Positions 15,209 to 24,042 of a stretch of DNA of 43,567 nucleotides are shown piece by piece. This DNA comes from Acidimicrobiia bacterium (GTDB lineage: Bacteria; Acidobacteriota; Vicinamibacteria; Vicinamibacterales; UBA2999): positions 1-43,567 of the forward strand of contig VFZG01000033.1 in NCBI GenBank assembly GCA_016871275.1, in the 5' to 3' direction. The stretch's first letter is position 1; each line of letters starts with the position of its first letter. A program made the translations under genes and the position numbers. The notes beneath the pieces were generated by a model. That model was not told the origin of the DNA. It worked only from the letters and a program-made list of their open reading frames with translations, and did not search any database.

Positions 15209-17284
15209 ATGGCAGTCGCCGTCATTTTCGTTGTCGCGCTCGCGTTGCGGCTGGTCCATCTCTGGCAGCTGAAGTCCACGCCGTTCTTCGACGTCTTGCT
15301 CGGCGACGCCAACGGCTACGACCAGTGGGCGCAGCGCCTCGCCGCCGGCGATTGGATCGGCACCGAAGTCTTCTACCAGGCGCCCCTCTACCCGTACTTT
15401 CTCGGCGTCGTCTACGCGATCTTCGACCGTGATCTGCTGGTCGTCCGCCTCATCCAGGCGATCATCGGATCGGCGTCGTGCGTGCTGCTTGGCCTTGCCG
15501 CGACGCGTCTGTTCTCGCCACGGGTCGGACTGGCCGCCGGCCTCGGGCTGGCGCTGTGGGCGCCGGCGATCTTCTTCGACAGCCTGCTGCAGAAGTCCGT
15601 GCTCGACATGTTCTTCATGTGCCTGGCGTTGTGGATCGTGGCGGGGATCAGGAACCAGGGATCGGGGATCAGGGGCGGGTTGCCGCTGGGTGCCTCGCTT
15701 GCGGCGTTCGCGCTGTCGCGCGAGAACGGGCTGCTGCTGATCGCCGTCGTGGCGATCTGGCTCGCCCTGCAGCACCGGCGTCAGCTGGTGTTCTTTGCCG
15801 CAGGTTTGACGATGGTGTTCGCCCCGGTAGTGGCGCGCAACTATTCGGTCGACGGCGGCTTCTACCTCACCACCTCGCAGTTCGGGTCGAACTTCTACAT
15901 CGGCAACAACCCCAGCGCCGACGGCACCTACGCCTCGATTCGATTCGGACGCGGCGCGCCGGAATTCGAGCGCATCGATGCCAAAGAAGTCGCGGAAGCA
16001 ACGGTCGGCCGCGCGCTCTCGGCATCCGAGGTGTCCAACTTCTGGTTCGAGCGGTCGATGAACTTCATCACCGCCGAGCCGGTCAAGTGGCTGCGGCTGA
16101 CCGGCCGGAAGTTCGCGCTGCTGTTCAACCGGGCCGAGATGGTCGACACCGAAGCGCAGGAAAGCTACCAGGAGTTCTCGCCGATCTTGAAACTACTCGG
16201 GTCGATTGGGCATTTCGGAATCCTGGTGCCGCTCGCGGTCCTCGGCCTGGTGGTGACCTGGGACGATCGCCGGCGGTTGTGGATCGTCTACGCCCTGGCG
16301 GCGGCCTACGCCGCCAGCGTGGTGATGTTCTTCGTCTTCGCCCGGTATCGCTACCCGCTGGTGCCGTTCCTGCTGGTGTTCGCGGCCGCATCACTACAAC
16401 GGCTGCCGCCGTCGCTCTCCCTACGCCGGCTGTCCGCACGCCAGCTGGCGGTCGCCTCCGGTCTGGCCGCCGTGGTCATCTTCGCAAACTGGCCCATGCT
16501 CGACTCGACGCTCATGCGGTCGATTACCGAGAACAACCTCGGCACCGCGCTACGGGAACAGCAACGCTACGACGAAGCGATCGTGCATCACCAGAAGGCC
16601 ATCGCACTGAAACCCGACTACGCGCCCGCTCACAACAACATGGGCGCCGCCCTGCGCGCGGCCGGACGCCTGGACGAGGCGGTGGCCAGCTATCGCCAGG
16701 CGCTGGCGCTGAAGCCCGACTTTGCCAGCGCCAGCTACAACCTCGCCAACGCCCTGCTCGAACAGGGCAAGACCGGCGACTCGGTGGAGAGCTTCCGCCG
16801 CGCGCTCCGCGACAACCCGAACTCGGTCGAGGCGCACAACAACCTTGGGATCGCGCTGGCGCAGCGCGGCGATCTCGCCGGAGCCATGAATGCATTCCGC
16901 GCGGCGCTGGCAATCGACGCGCGCTCAGTGCACGCCCTCCGCAATCTCGGCAACCTGCTGTACGACGCCGGCCAGCGCGTCGAAGGGCTGGCGCACCTCG
17001 AGCGCGCGGTCGCGATCGCGCCGCAGGAGCCCGAAGCCATCTTCGACATCGGCACCCTCCAGCTGCAGGAACAGAACTTTACGGCGGCGGCAGCACGGTT
17101 CGAATCGGCGCTGAAGGTCCGGCCCGACTGGGCCGAAGCGCACAACAACCTGGGCATTGCGCTGGCCTCGCAGGGCCGCCTGGTCCAGGCCCTGCCCCAC
17201 TTCGAGCGCGCGGTGGAGCTGAACCCGTCCATGCAGGACGCGCGGGCCAATCGCGATCAGGCCAGGGCCGCGCTGAAGAGATAA
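15209..17284 (+). CDS. Membrane glycosyltransferase (PMT/ArnT-like) fused to TPR domain
   Basis: A 691-residue protein. Residues 1-430 contain many hydrophobic helices. An extracytoplasmic loop, FFDVLLGDANGYDQWAQRL, carries acidic residues typical of the lipid-linked-sugar-dependent GT39/GT83 superfamily, followed by FYQAPLYPYFLGVVYAIFDRD. From about 435 to the end there are about seven tetratricopeptide repeats (for example NLGTALREQQRYDEAIVHH, NNMGAALRAAGRLDEAVASY). The likely role is sugar transfer to protein or lipid, with TPRs as a binding platform. Around residue 146 the loop GIRNQGSGIRGG is encoded by a heptamer array found elsewhere in non-coding positions. The start ATG at 15209 follows the glnA 3' array; no clear promoter was seen. 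Confidence 0.75.
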   Translation: MAVAVIFVVALALRLVHLWQLKSTPFFDVLLGDANGYDQWAQRLAAGDWIGTEVFYQAPLYPYFLGVVYAIFDRDLLVVRLIQAIIGSASCVLLGLAATRLFSPRVGLAAGLGLALWAPAIFFDSLLQKSVLDMFFMCLALWIVAGIRNQGSGIRGGLPLGASLAAFALSRENGLLLIAVVAIWLALQHRRQLVFFAAGLTMVFAPVVARNYSVDGGFYLTTSQFGSNFYIGNNPSADGTYASIRFGRGAPEFERIDAKEVAEATVGRALSASEVSNFWFERSMNFITAEPVKWLRLTGRKFALLFNRAEMVDTEAQESYQEFSPILKLLGSIGHFGILVPLAVLGLVVTWDDRRRLWIVYALAAAYAASVVMFFVFARYRYPLVPFLLVFAAASLQRLPPSLSLRRLSARQLAVASGLAAVVIFANWPMLDSTLMRSITENNLGTALREQQRYDEAIVHHQKAIALKPDYAPAHNNMGAALRAAGRLDEAVASYRQALALKPDFASASYNLANALLEQGKTGDSVESFRRALRDNPNSVEAHNNLGIALAQRGDLAGAMNAFRAALAIDARSVHALRNLGNLLYDAGQRVEGLAHLERAVAIAPQEPEAIFDIGTLQLQEQNFTAAAARFESALKVRPDWAEAHNNLGIALASQGRLVQALPHFERAVELNPSMQDARANRDQARAALKR
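15644..15671 (+). repeat. Heptamer array inside the glycosyltransferase gene
   Basis: Four 7-base units with consensus GGGATCA (variants GGAACCA and GGGATCG) lie in frame, coding GIRNQGSGIR between two membrane helices. The same word forms the arrays at 6241 (complement) and 34520 (complement). Flanking coding sequence is normal. Confidence 0.8.
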
Positions 17285-17317
17285 TCCGCCTGCGCGTCGA
17301 GCGGCCGCGAGGCTGCG

Positions 17318-17354
17318 AAAAAAAACGGGGTGAGCTGTCGGCCAGCCCACCCCG
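17318..17354 (-). terminator. Intrinsic terminator of the receptor operon
   Basis: Read on the minus strand: CGGGGTG, one base, GCTG, a 5-base loop, CAGC, one base, CACCCCG, then eight T residues (plus-strand A-run 17318-17325). This is a 12-pair stem with one G-U pair plus U-tract, 33 bases past the receptor stop. On the plus strand there is no T-run, so it acts in one direction. Confidence 0.85.
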
Positions 17355-17387
17355 GTTAGAGGAACGGCGCAGGTTAATGTTGAAGGT

Positions 17388-20303
17388 CTACCAGCGCACC
17401 ACCGCACCAACACCGTACATCCGGCCCTGCATGATGCTGTTCGGCGCCAGGAAAGACGACGACAGCACGTTGGTGGTGATGTAGCTGATGATCGCGTCCG
17501 AGTTGTTCACGTTGAACACTTCGAAGGTCGGCAGTACCTGCCAGCGGCCGAACCGGAAGGTCCGGGCCAGCTTGAAGTCGAGCTGGACGATCCGCTCGAC
17601 GGCGGTTTGGCGCACGGACTTTAGAAAGTAGGTCAAGGTCGGCTGGCCAAAGTCTGCCGTCGGCATGATGATGGCGCCGGCCGGACAGGGCGACGGGCAG
17701 TTGGCGGGATAGCGCGAGCTGCCGCGGCTCACCGTCATCACACGCGAGCTGGTCGGGCTCGAGTTGTTCTGGAACGACATGCTGAGGTTGATCCCCCAGC
17801 CGATTTCTCTGGTGCCCGACATCTTGAACTGCGGACGCCATGGAATATCGAGAACGTAGTCGTCGCACAACGCCTGGCCCAGGCCACCGTAGTTCGGATC
17901 GTCCGGCGCGGTGCAGGACCGTTGACGCTCACGCTCGATGGCCACGCCGGCGTTCAGCTGACCACCGCCGGGAATGCGCCACCGGCTCTCGAAGTTCCAC
18001 GAGTCGTAGGTGTTCTTGCGGTCCGGATCGAAGGTGTCGAGATTACGCACGGGCCGAGCCTGCGCGGCCGCCGAACGGGCGAACACGGTGAACGGCTGGC
18101 CGGTCAACGGGTTGTACCAGGTATGAGGGGAATAGTCGGATAGCGACCAGCTCCGATTGACGGTGCTGGTGAGGTTGTTGAACTGACCGCGCCACCACTG
18201 CGCACCAACCGAGAGGCCGCTGAACAGCTCGTGCTGAATCTCAATGCCGTTCTCGAGATTCCACGGGCGGGGATACTTGCCGTACTCGTTCAGCGCGGCG
18301 ATGCCGTAGTTAGCCGACAGACTGGCAAAGTTGATTTCACAGTCGGGGCTGGCGAAGTTGCAGCGCAGCGTGCCCTGTGCGACATCGTCTCCGTTCTTAT
18401 CCACCCACGGCAGCGTGGCGGTTTGTGACAGCAGTGGATTGTAGGCGGCAGCGACGCCGGTGGTGCGCGACAGGTTGTAGCGGTTCAACGAGTACTTGAT
18501 CGCCGTCCGGCCGTTGCCAAATACGTCGTAGACCAGACCCATGCGCGGGGCCCAGTCGTTCCAGTCGGGGAGATTGACAATCTCGTCGAAGCTGCGCTCC
18601 GGCACGAACCGACCGGCCGGCGAGCGGCCTGCCAGCACCTTGGCATTGATCGTTTCCCAGCGGATGCCGATGTTCGCGGTCAGCCGATTCAGGCGCCACG
18701 TATCCTGCAGGTAGACGCCAAGGTCGCGATTCAGGCGCTCGGCGTAGCGCAGCGGGGAGTTTCTGATCAGGACCGTATCAGGCACCGACCAGCGGCGGCC
18801 GGTGCTGCTGCTGCGGTACTGCTGAATCAAATCGGCGTTGGCGATGCGCGAGTGCTTGAAGGTGCCCTGGCGGTTGTTGGCGCCGAACTTGAAAGTGTGA
18901 TCGCCCTTGACCCAGGTCACCGCCACGTTCCAGTAGAACGCGACCGGACTCTCGGTGATGTTGGTCGGGCCAGCCTGCGTGTAGCCGCCCAGGTCGAGCT
19001 CGTTCTTTGCCGCCGTGCGAAACCACTCATCGCTGAACGCCGGCTTCTCGATGCCTTCCTTGTACTCGTTGGTGTAGTACTCGGTGTTGTTCGAGAAGCC
19101 CGCTTCAAGGAACACCGAGCCCGTCACCGGCGATGTCCACTTGATCGCCGCGGTGTGATACGCCGGCGAGTTCCACACCGTCGCGGCGGTCTCCGGATCG
19201 TAGTTGGCCTGCATGTCATGGCCGCGGTACTTGTCGATCTCGTCGAAGTAGCCGGACAGCTTATTGCGCGGCGTCACCTGCCACGTCAGGCGCGCCATGC
19301 CGCTCTTGATGAACTGATCGTCAATGCCCTGGCTGCCGTCGTCGAAGAACGTGTTGGCGATGAAGTTATTGACCGAGAAATAGCGCGCCGAGGTGAAGAA
19401 CCACAGCTTGTCCTTCTTGATCGGACCGCCGAGCGACGCGGTGTAGTCGATGATGCGATCGATGGCGTTGCCGGCCGACAGGCCGCGGTCACGATGCCGC
19501 TGCGTCAGGTTGCTCGACTGCCAGGCGCCGGGACGGCTGGCGGCCGTGAAGTCGCCGCGAAACTGGTTGCCGCCTTCGCGCGGAATCATGTTGAGGCGCA
19601 CGCCGCCCGACGACGTCTCGGCACCGATCGCGGCGGTCTGGTAACTCATTTCCGAATTCATGGCGTCGTTGTAGTAGCTCTGGATCGCCCCGTCACCCTG
19701 CAGGCCGTTGGTCATCTGGCCGTCCACCAGCACGGTGGTGTTGGAGGTCGACATGCCGTGGGTCGACATGTAGGTCTGCTGCATTGCGCGCGCGCCGCCG
19801 GTATCGGGCAGATTCAGGTTGATGCCGACGACCAGCTGCCCCAGCCCCTGGATGCTGCGGCCGGTAGGAATCAGGTCAATGGCCTCGCGATTCAACACCG
19901 CCGCCTTCGCCGTCGACGTGACGTCCACGACCGGTGAAGCGCCGGTCACGGTGATAGTCTCCTCAAGAGAACCCACGCCGAGTTCCGCGTTGAGGGTGGC
20001 CGTAAACTCCGACCGCAACTCGAAGCCATCGCGCCGGTAGGTCTTGAATCCCGGAAGTGTGAACGTGACGACGTAGGTGCCGGGACGCAGGTCGGAGATG
20101 CGGTAGGAGCCGTCGCCGTCGGTGATGGCCGTCTTGACCTTTTCGATCAGGACGTCGCTCGAGGCTTCCACGGTCACGCCGGGCATGGACGCGCCCGACG
20201 TGTCTTTCACCACGCCGACGATCCCGCTCTGGGCGTAGGCGGCACTCGACAGGAGCGCCGCTCCCGCCAACGCCAACAACGTCCTGGTAGTGCTTCGCGC
20301 CAA
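17388..20303 (-). CDS. TonB-dependent receptor with carboxypeptidase-regulatory-like N-domain
   Basis: A 971-residue outer-membrane receptor of the Oar-like type common in Acidobacteriota. A signal peptide (RTLLALAGAALLSSAAYAQ) is followed by a beta-sandwich domain (SGIVGVVKDTSGASMPGVTVEASS), a plug domain (ETITVTGASPVVDVTSTAKAAVLN, RAMQQTYMSTHGMSTSNTTVLVDG) and a large barrel ending in YGVGAVVRW, whose terminal Trp suits barrel assembly. The start is taken as TTG at 20303. GGAGGAACAG sits five bases ahead, exactly as GGAGGAACAG precedes the ATG of the paralogue, and both read -ARR/-ARS next. The open frame continues to 20366 without support. It is second in a two-receptor operon. The ligand is unknown. 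Confidence 0.85.
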   Translation of the reverse strand: MARSTTRTLLALAGAALLSSAAYAQSGIVGVVKDTSGASMPGVTVEASSDVLIEKVKTAITDGDGSYRISDLRPGTYVVTFTLPGFKTYRRDGFELRSEFTATLNAELGVGSLEETITVTGASPVVDVTSTAKAAVLNREAIDLIPTGRSIQGLGQLVVGINLNLPDTGGARAMQQTYMSTHGMSTSNTTVLVDGQMTNGLQGDGAIQSYYNDAMNSEMSYQTAAIGAETSSGGVRLNMIPREGGNQFRGDFTAASRPGAWQSSNLTQRHRDRGLSAGNAIDRIIDYTASLGGPIKKDKLWFFTSARYFSVNNFIANTFFDDGSQGIDDQFIKSGMARLTWQVTPRNKLSGYFDEIDKYRGHDMQANYDPETAATVWNSPAYHTAAIKWTSPVTGSVFLEAGFSNNTEYYTNEYKEGIEKPAFSDEWFRTAAKNELDLGGYTQAGPTNITESPVAFYWNVAVTWVKGDHTFKFGANNRQGTFKHSRIANADLIQQYRSSSTGRRWSVPDTVLIRNSPLRYAERLNRDLGVYLQDTWRLNRLTANIGIRWETINAKVLAGRSPAGRFVPERSFDEIVNLPDWNDWAPRMGLVYDVFGNGRTAIKYSLNRYNLSRTTGVAAAYNPLLSQTATLPWVDKNGDDVAQGTLRCNFASPDCEINFASLSANYGIAALNEYGKYPRPWNLENGIEIQHELFSGLSVGAQWWRGQFNNLTSTVNRSWSLSDYSPHTWYNPLTGQPFTVFARSAAAQARPVRNLDTFDPDRKNTYDSWNFESRWRIPGGGQLNAGVAIERERQRSCTAPDDPNYGGLGQALCDDYVLDIPWRPQFKMSGTREIGWGINLSMSFQNNSSPTSSRVMTVSRGSSRYPANCPSPCPAGAIIMPTADFGQPTLTYFLKSVRQTAVERIVQLDFKLARTFRFGRWQVLPTFEVFNVNNSDAIISYITTNVLSSSFLAPNSIMQGRMYGVGAVVRW

Positions 20304-20330
20304 ACTGTTCCTCCTCCGAGCAAGCCAATG

Positions 20331-20355
20331 CCCGGCTGGGCGTGGCCCAGCCGGG
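20331..20355. promoter_or_regulatory. Strong hairpin between the two receptor genes
   Basis: CCCGGCTGGGC, a 3-base loop, GCCCAGCCGGG: an 11-base perfect stem in the 70-base gap. No T-run follows on the minus strand, so it is not a standard terminator. It may protect the upstream message end or attenuate readthrough into the second receptor. Confidence 0.65.
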
Positions 20356-20373
20356 TGTTGTTGCAATTGGGTA

Positions 20374-23355
20374 TTACCAGCGCAGTTGAATGGCCATCCT
20401 CAGCATGCGCCCCTGAAGCACGATGGACGGCTGCAGATAGGAGGCTGTGCCGAAGTTGGTCGAGCGGTACGCCTGTGGGTAGCTCTTGTTGAACACGTTG
20501 AAGACATCGGCCTGGGCCTGCACGCGGGCACCGCCGAACTGGAACCACTTGGCGAAGCTCAGGTCGAGTTGATTGAGGCGCGGCAGGAATTCGGTACCCG
20601 GGGCCACCAGCGGCACGGTGACCGATGCCGACGTCAATGTCGGGGCCACCAGCGCCCCGGCCGGGCACGGCGCGGCGCAGTTGGCAGGATAGCGGGTGGT
20701 GCGGGTAATCAGGAAGTTGGTGCCAACCGGGCTGCCGGTGTCGCCATACCCCGGACCACTGATCTTGTTGCCGGCCGTCGTCGTCAACCCGAGTGGCCGG
20801 CCGGCAAGGCTTTGCAGCGAGGCACTCAACGTGACGCCCCAGACCAACGGCATGGTCCCGGCCATCTTCAGGGTCGAGCGGAACGGAATGTCGTTGGTCG
20901 AGTCGTCGCAGAACAGCAACAGGTTCGGGTCGTCCGGCTCGTCGCAAATGTTGCGCAAATTGCGCTCGGTCACGAAGCCGCCGAACAGCGAGCCGCCTCG
21001 CGGCAATCGCGCCGTGACGTTCAGGTCATAGCCGGTATACGTATGCGAGCGGCCGTCGCCGGCATTCTTGTCGAGATTGTCGACGCGGGCCGCCGCCGCG
21101 GGTGACACGTCGAAAATGCGCATCGGCTGCCCGGTCTTCGGATTGAAAATATCGAACGGGAGGTAGTCGGACATGGTCCGCAACATGTTGTCGGTGACCC
21201 GCAGCCGGTGGAAGGTGCGGCGGTAGAAGTTCGCCGCGACCGAGACCCGTGGCAACAGCTCGTGCTGCACGCCCGCCGTGGTCTCGATGTTATAAACGCG
21301 CTTGAAGTTGGGATCGACGCGGTTGAGCTGCGCCCGTCCAAACGTCGCCGGCAGCTGCGCGAAGTTGATCTCGCAGCCCGGCGTCAGGTACGTGCACCCC
21401 AGCTGGCCCTGTGCAATGTCGTCGCCGTTGCCATCGGTCCAGGACAGCGAGGCCCCCTGAATAGCCAGCGGATTGTAGCGGTTGGCGAAGAACGTCGTCC
21501 GCGATTCCATGTAGCGGTTGAGACCGAACTTCAGCGCGGTCTTGGCATTTCCGAACAGGTCGTAGACGGCGCCGAACCGCGGCGCCAGGTCCTTCCAGGT
21601 CGGCATCGGGATGGCGTCGAAGCGACGCGCGCCGATGAACCGCCCGGCGCCCGACTCCTGCTTCGACACTTCGTGGCGCAGGATCTCGTATCGCAGTCCG
21701 GCGTTCAGCGTCAGCCGATTCAACGTCCAGGTGTCCTGGGCGTAGATGCCGAGGTCGCCCAGCAGCGCATCCTTGTAGCGCAGCGGGGTGTTGTAGACGG
21801 TGACCGACACCGGCACGCCGTTCGAATAGACCTGCTGGAGATCGGCATTCGTCTCACGCGTGTTCACGTAGGTGCCCCAGTTGAACTGGAAGCCGACCTT
21901 GGCGGTGTGCGCGCCGCTGACATACGACAGCGACGCCTGAGTATTGAATCGATCGGGATATCGGCCGCCCCAGTTGGCCAACCCGTTGCGCAGCGTCACC
22001 AGCGTCTGGTCGCGACGGCTGGCGCCGCGGAACCACGCGTCCGTGAAGGGTGCCTGGTTGATGCCATCCTGGTTCGTGATGACGTACTCCTCGTAATTGA
22101 AGGAGTAGCCAGCGTCGAACAGCAACTGGCTGCTGATGGTGCTGGTGAACTTGGCCGCCGCATCGTTGTAACGCGGTGACGTCCAGACCTGCGACGCCGT
22201 CAGCGGATCGTCGCCGGCGTTCATGCCGTGCCCGCGGTACTTGTCGACCTCCTCGTAATAGATCGAGAACTTGTTTCGCGGCGACACCTGCCAGGTGAAT
22301 CGCAGCGTCGCGCCGTTGATGTACTGATCGTCAATGCCCTGTTCGCACTGCACGCGGCCGGCCTGGCAGTCGGCGTTGGTCGCCCCCGCCGGGACGTAGA
22401 ACGTATCCGCAATCGGCGCGTCGACACCGCTCAACCGGCCGGCCATGAAGTACCACAGCCGATCACGCTTGATCGGGCCGCCAAGGCCGCTGCTGAACTC
22501 GTAGATCTTCGAAATCCGGTCGACGGCACGCAAACCAGCGCTGCGCAGCGCCGGGGTCATGTTGTTGGACTGCCACGCACCGTCGTTCCACGACCCGAAG
22601 AACGTGCCGCTATGCTGATTGCCGCCGTCCTTCATGACGATGTTGACGCGCACGCCGCCTGGAGACACGTCCGCGCCGGCGCCGGCGGTCGTGTAGGTCA
22701 TTTCCTGAATCATCTGGTTGTTGACGTACTGCTGCACCGCGCCGTCGCCGTCGAGACCGTTGATCATCAACCCGTCGATCTGCACGATGTTGTTGGCCGA
22801 GGTCAGACCGCGCGTCGACATGTAGGTCTGCTGCATGGCGCGCGAGCCGCCGACATCGGGCTGGTTCAGCGCCACTCCGGTCACGAGCTGCGACATCCCG
22901 TAAATGGAACGGCCGGTCGGAACGGCGTCGAGCACGTCTCGCGACAAGACCGTGACCCGGGAAGTGCTCGAGACGTCAACGATCGGCGACTCGCCCGTGA
23001 CGGTAATCGTCTCCGCGAGCGCCCCGACCTTCAGCTCTGCATTGAGCGTCGCAGTGAAATCGGTCGGCAGCTCCAGCCCGTCGCGCCGGAAGGTGCTGAA
23101 TCCCGTCAGGGTGAAGGTGACCGCGTAGGTGCCTGGCCGAAGATCGGTGATGCGGTAGTTTCCGTTACCGTCGCTGGCCGTGGCCTTGACCTTCTCGATC
23201 AGGACCGGGCTGGCGGCCTCGACGGTCACGCCGGGCATCGCGGCGCCCGACACGTCTCGTACCGTGCCGATAATCGAACTCTGGGCCAACGCCGTCGTCG
23301 GCGCCAGCAACGCCACCACCCAGAGACACCAATTCATCAGGATTCTTCGCGCCAT
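20374..23355 (-). CDS. TonB-dependent receptor, first of tandem pair
   Basis: A 993-residue protein from ATG 23355, with GGAGGAACAG immediately upstream. A signal peptide ends in APTTALAQ. The regulatory-like domain (SSIIGTVRDVSGAAMPGVTVEAAS) and plug (ETITVTGESPIVDVSSTSRVTVLS, RAMQQTYMSTRGLTSANNIVQIDG) are followed by a barrel ending RMAIQLRW. Many blocks match the downstream receptor (LVVGINLNLPDTGG versus LVTGVALNQPDVGG; RKNT/NKFSIYYEEVDKYRGHGMN), so the two arose by tandem duplication and have diverged widely. Neither has an adjacent SusD-like or transporter gene that would hint at substrate. The promoter must lie in 23356-23587 but no convincing box was found for this strand. Confidence 0.88.
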   Translation of the reverse strand: MARRILMNWCLWVVALLAPTTALAQSSIIGTVRDVSGAAMPGVTVEAASPVLIEKVKATASDGNGNYRITDLRPGTYAVTFTLTGFSTFRRDGLELPTDFTATLNAELKVGALAETITVTGESPIVDVSSTSRVTVLSRDVLDAVPTGRSIYGMSQLVTGVALNQPDVGGSRAMQQTYMSTRGLTSANNIVQIDGLMINGLDGDGAVQQYVNNQMIQEMTYTTAGAGADVSPGGVRVNIVMKDGGNQHSGTFFGSWNDGAWQSNNMTPALRSAGLRAVDRISKIYEFSSGLGGPIKRDRLWYFMAGRLSGVDAPIADTFYVPAGATNADCQAGRVQCEQGIDDQYINGATLRFTWQVSPRNKFSIYYEEVDKYRGHGMNAGDDPLTASQVWTSPRYNDAAAKFTSTISSQLLFDAGYSFNYEEYVITNQDGINQAPFTDAWFRGASRRDQTLVTLRNGLANWGGRYPDRFNTQASLSYVSGAHTAKVGFQFNWGTYVNTRETNADLQQVYSNGVPVSVTVYNTPLRYKDALLGDLGIYAQDTWTLNRLTLNAGLRYEILRHEVSKQESGAGRFIGARRFDAIPMPTWKDLAPRFGAVYDLFGNAKTALKFGLNRYMESRTTFFANRYNPLAIQGASLSWTDGNGDDIAQGQLGCTYLTPGCEINFAQLPATFGRAQLNRVDPNFKRVYNIETTAGVQHELLPRVSVAANFYRRTFHRLRVTDNMLRTMSDYLPFDIFNPKTGQPMRIFDVSPAAAARVDNLDKNAGDGRSHTYTGYDLNVTARLPRGGSLFGGFVTERNLRNICDEPDDPNLLLFCDDSTNDIPFRSTLKMAGTMPLVWGVTLSASLQSLAGRPLGLTTTAGNKISGPGYGDTGSPVGTNFLITRTTRYPANCAAPCPAGALVAPTLTSASVTVPLVAPGTEFLPRLNQLDLSFAKWFQFGGARVQAQADVFNVFNKSYPQAYRSTNFGTASYLQPSIVLQGRMLRMAIQLRW

Positions 23356-23531
23356 GCTGTTCCTCCAAAGCAACCGGATCCAAACCGTATTCAGCCGCCT
23401 AAAGTGGCCAGAGCCTCGAGCGAGGTGAGGCTAAACCCGAGGCCCCCGTCCAGTCAATGACAAACTGTTGCAAATCCAGGAGAAACAAGACCTTGGTTTG
23501 CTCATGAATACGTGGCGTCAAAGAGATGCAA

Positions 23532-23555
23532 CGGGCCTACGGGCGAACGGGCAAA
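23532..23555. repeat. Octamer array upstream of the FKBP gene
   Basis: Three 8-base units with consensus CGGGCNNA, and a further CGGGCGAA at 23565-23572. It lies between the divergent receptor operon and FKBP gene. The unit matches the complement of the octamers at 37243-37274. Confidence 0.7.
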
Positions 23556-23575
23556 CGAGGCCAGCCGGGCGAAAG

Positions 23576-23587
23576 TAAACTAAGGCG
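23576..23587 (+). promoter_or_regulatory. Leaderless-type -10 box before FKBP gene
   Basis: TAAACT (23576-23581), six bases, then the ATG at 23588. The six bases contain AAGG but are too short for a normal leader. The pattern recurs across the window. Confidence 0.4.
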
Positions 23588-24019
23588 ATGAGACTTGTTT
23601 CACTTGCCGTTGGATTGGCGCTTCTTGTCAGTGCGTGTGGCGGCGGGTCCGCTAGCTTGACGGCTCCTTCGAGCATGCCGGCGGCTGGAAGCGTGCCATT
23701 CTCGACAACCGATCTGAGGGCGGGCAGCGGCGCCACGGCCACCACCGGCCGCAGCATCGCGGTGCGCTACGCCGGCTGGCTGTACAGCACCACGGCGGCC
23801 GAGAACAAAGGCAACCAATTCGACTCGGGAACGTTTTCGTTTGTGGTCGGCACCGGCGTGATCGCCGGGTTCAGCCAGGGTGTGACCGGCATGCAGGTTG
23901 GAGGCATACGGCGAGTCGTGATTCCGCCCAACCTCGGGTATGGATCAGCAGGCAGCCCGCCCCAAATCCCTGGCAACGCGACGCTGATCTTCGAGATCGA
24001 ACTGCTGGCCGTTCAGTAA
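23588..24019 (+). CDS. FKBP-type peptidyl-prolyl isomerase lipoprotein
   Basis: A 143-residue protein with a lipoprotein signal (MRLVSLAVGLALLVSACGGG, lipobox VSAC). It then has a single FKBP domain: GRSIAVRYAGWLYSTTAAENKGNQFDSG, FSFVVGTGVIAGFSQGVTGMQVGGIRRVVIPPNLGYGS and TLIFEIELLAVQ. The Tyr/Phe/Asp and VIxGFxxGVxGMxVGG residues of the active pocket are present, so prolyl isomerase activity is expected in the periplasm. It is divergent from the receptor operon, whose large barrels are the sort of client such a chaperone could help, but that link is inference. It is followed closely by the RNase Z-like gene. Confidence 0.9.
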   Translation: MRLVSLAVGLALLVSACGGGSASLTAPSSMPAAGSVPFSTTDLRAGSGATATTGRSIAVRYAGWLYSTTAAENKGNQFDSGTFSFVVGTGVIAGFSQGVTGMQVGGIRRVVIPPNLGYGSAGSPPQIPGNATLIFEIELLAVQ

Positions 24020-24042
24020 CGACGTCGGAAGCCGGCATCCAG

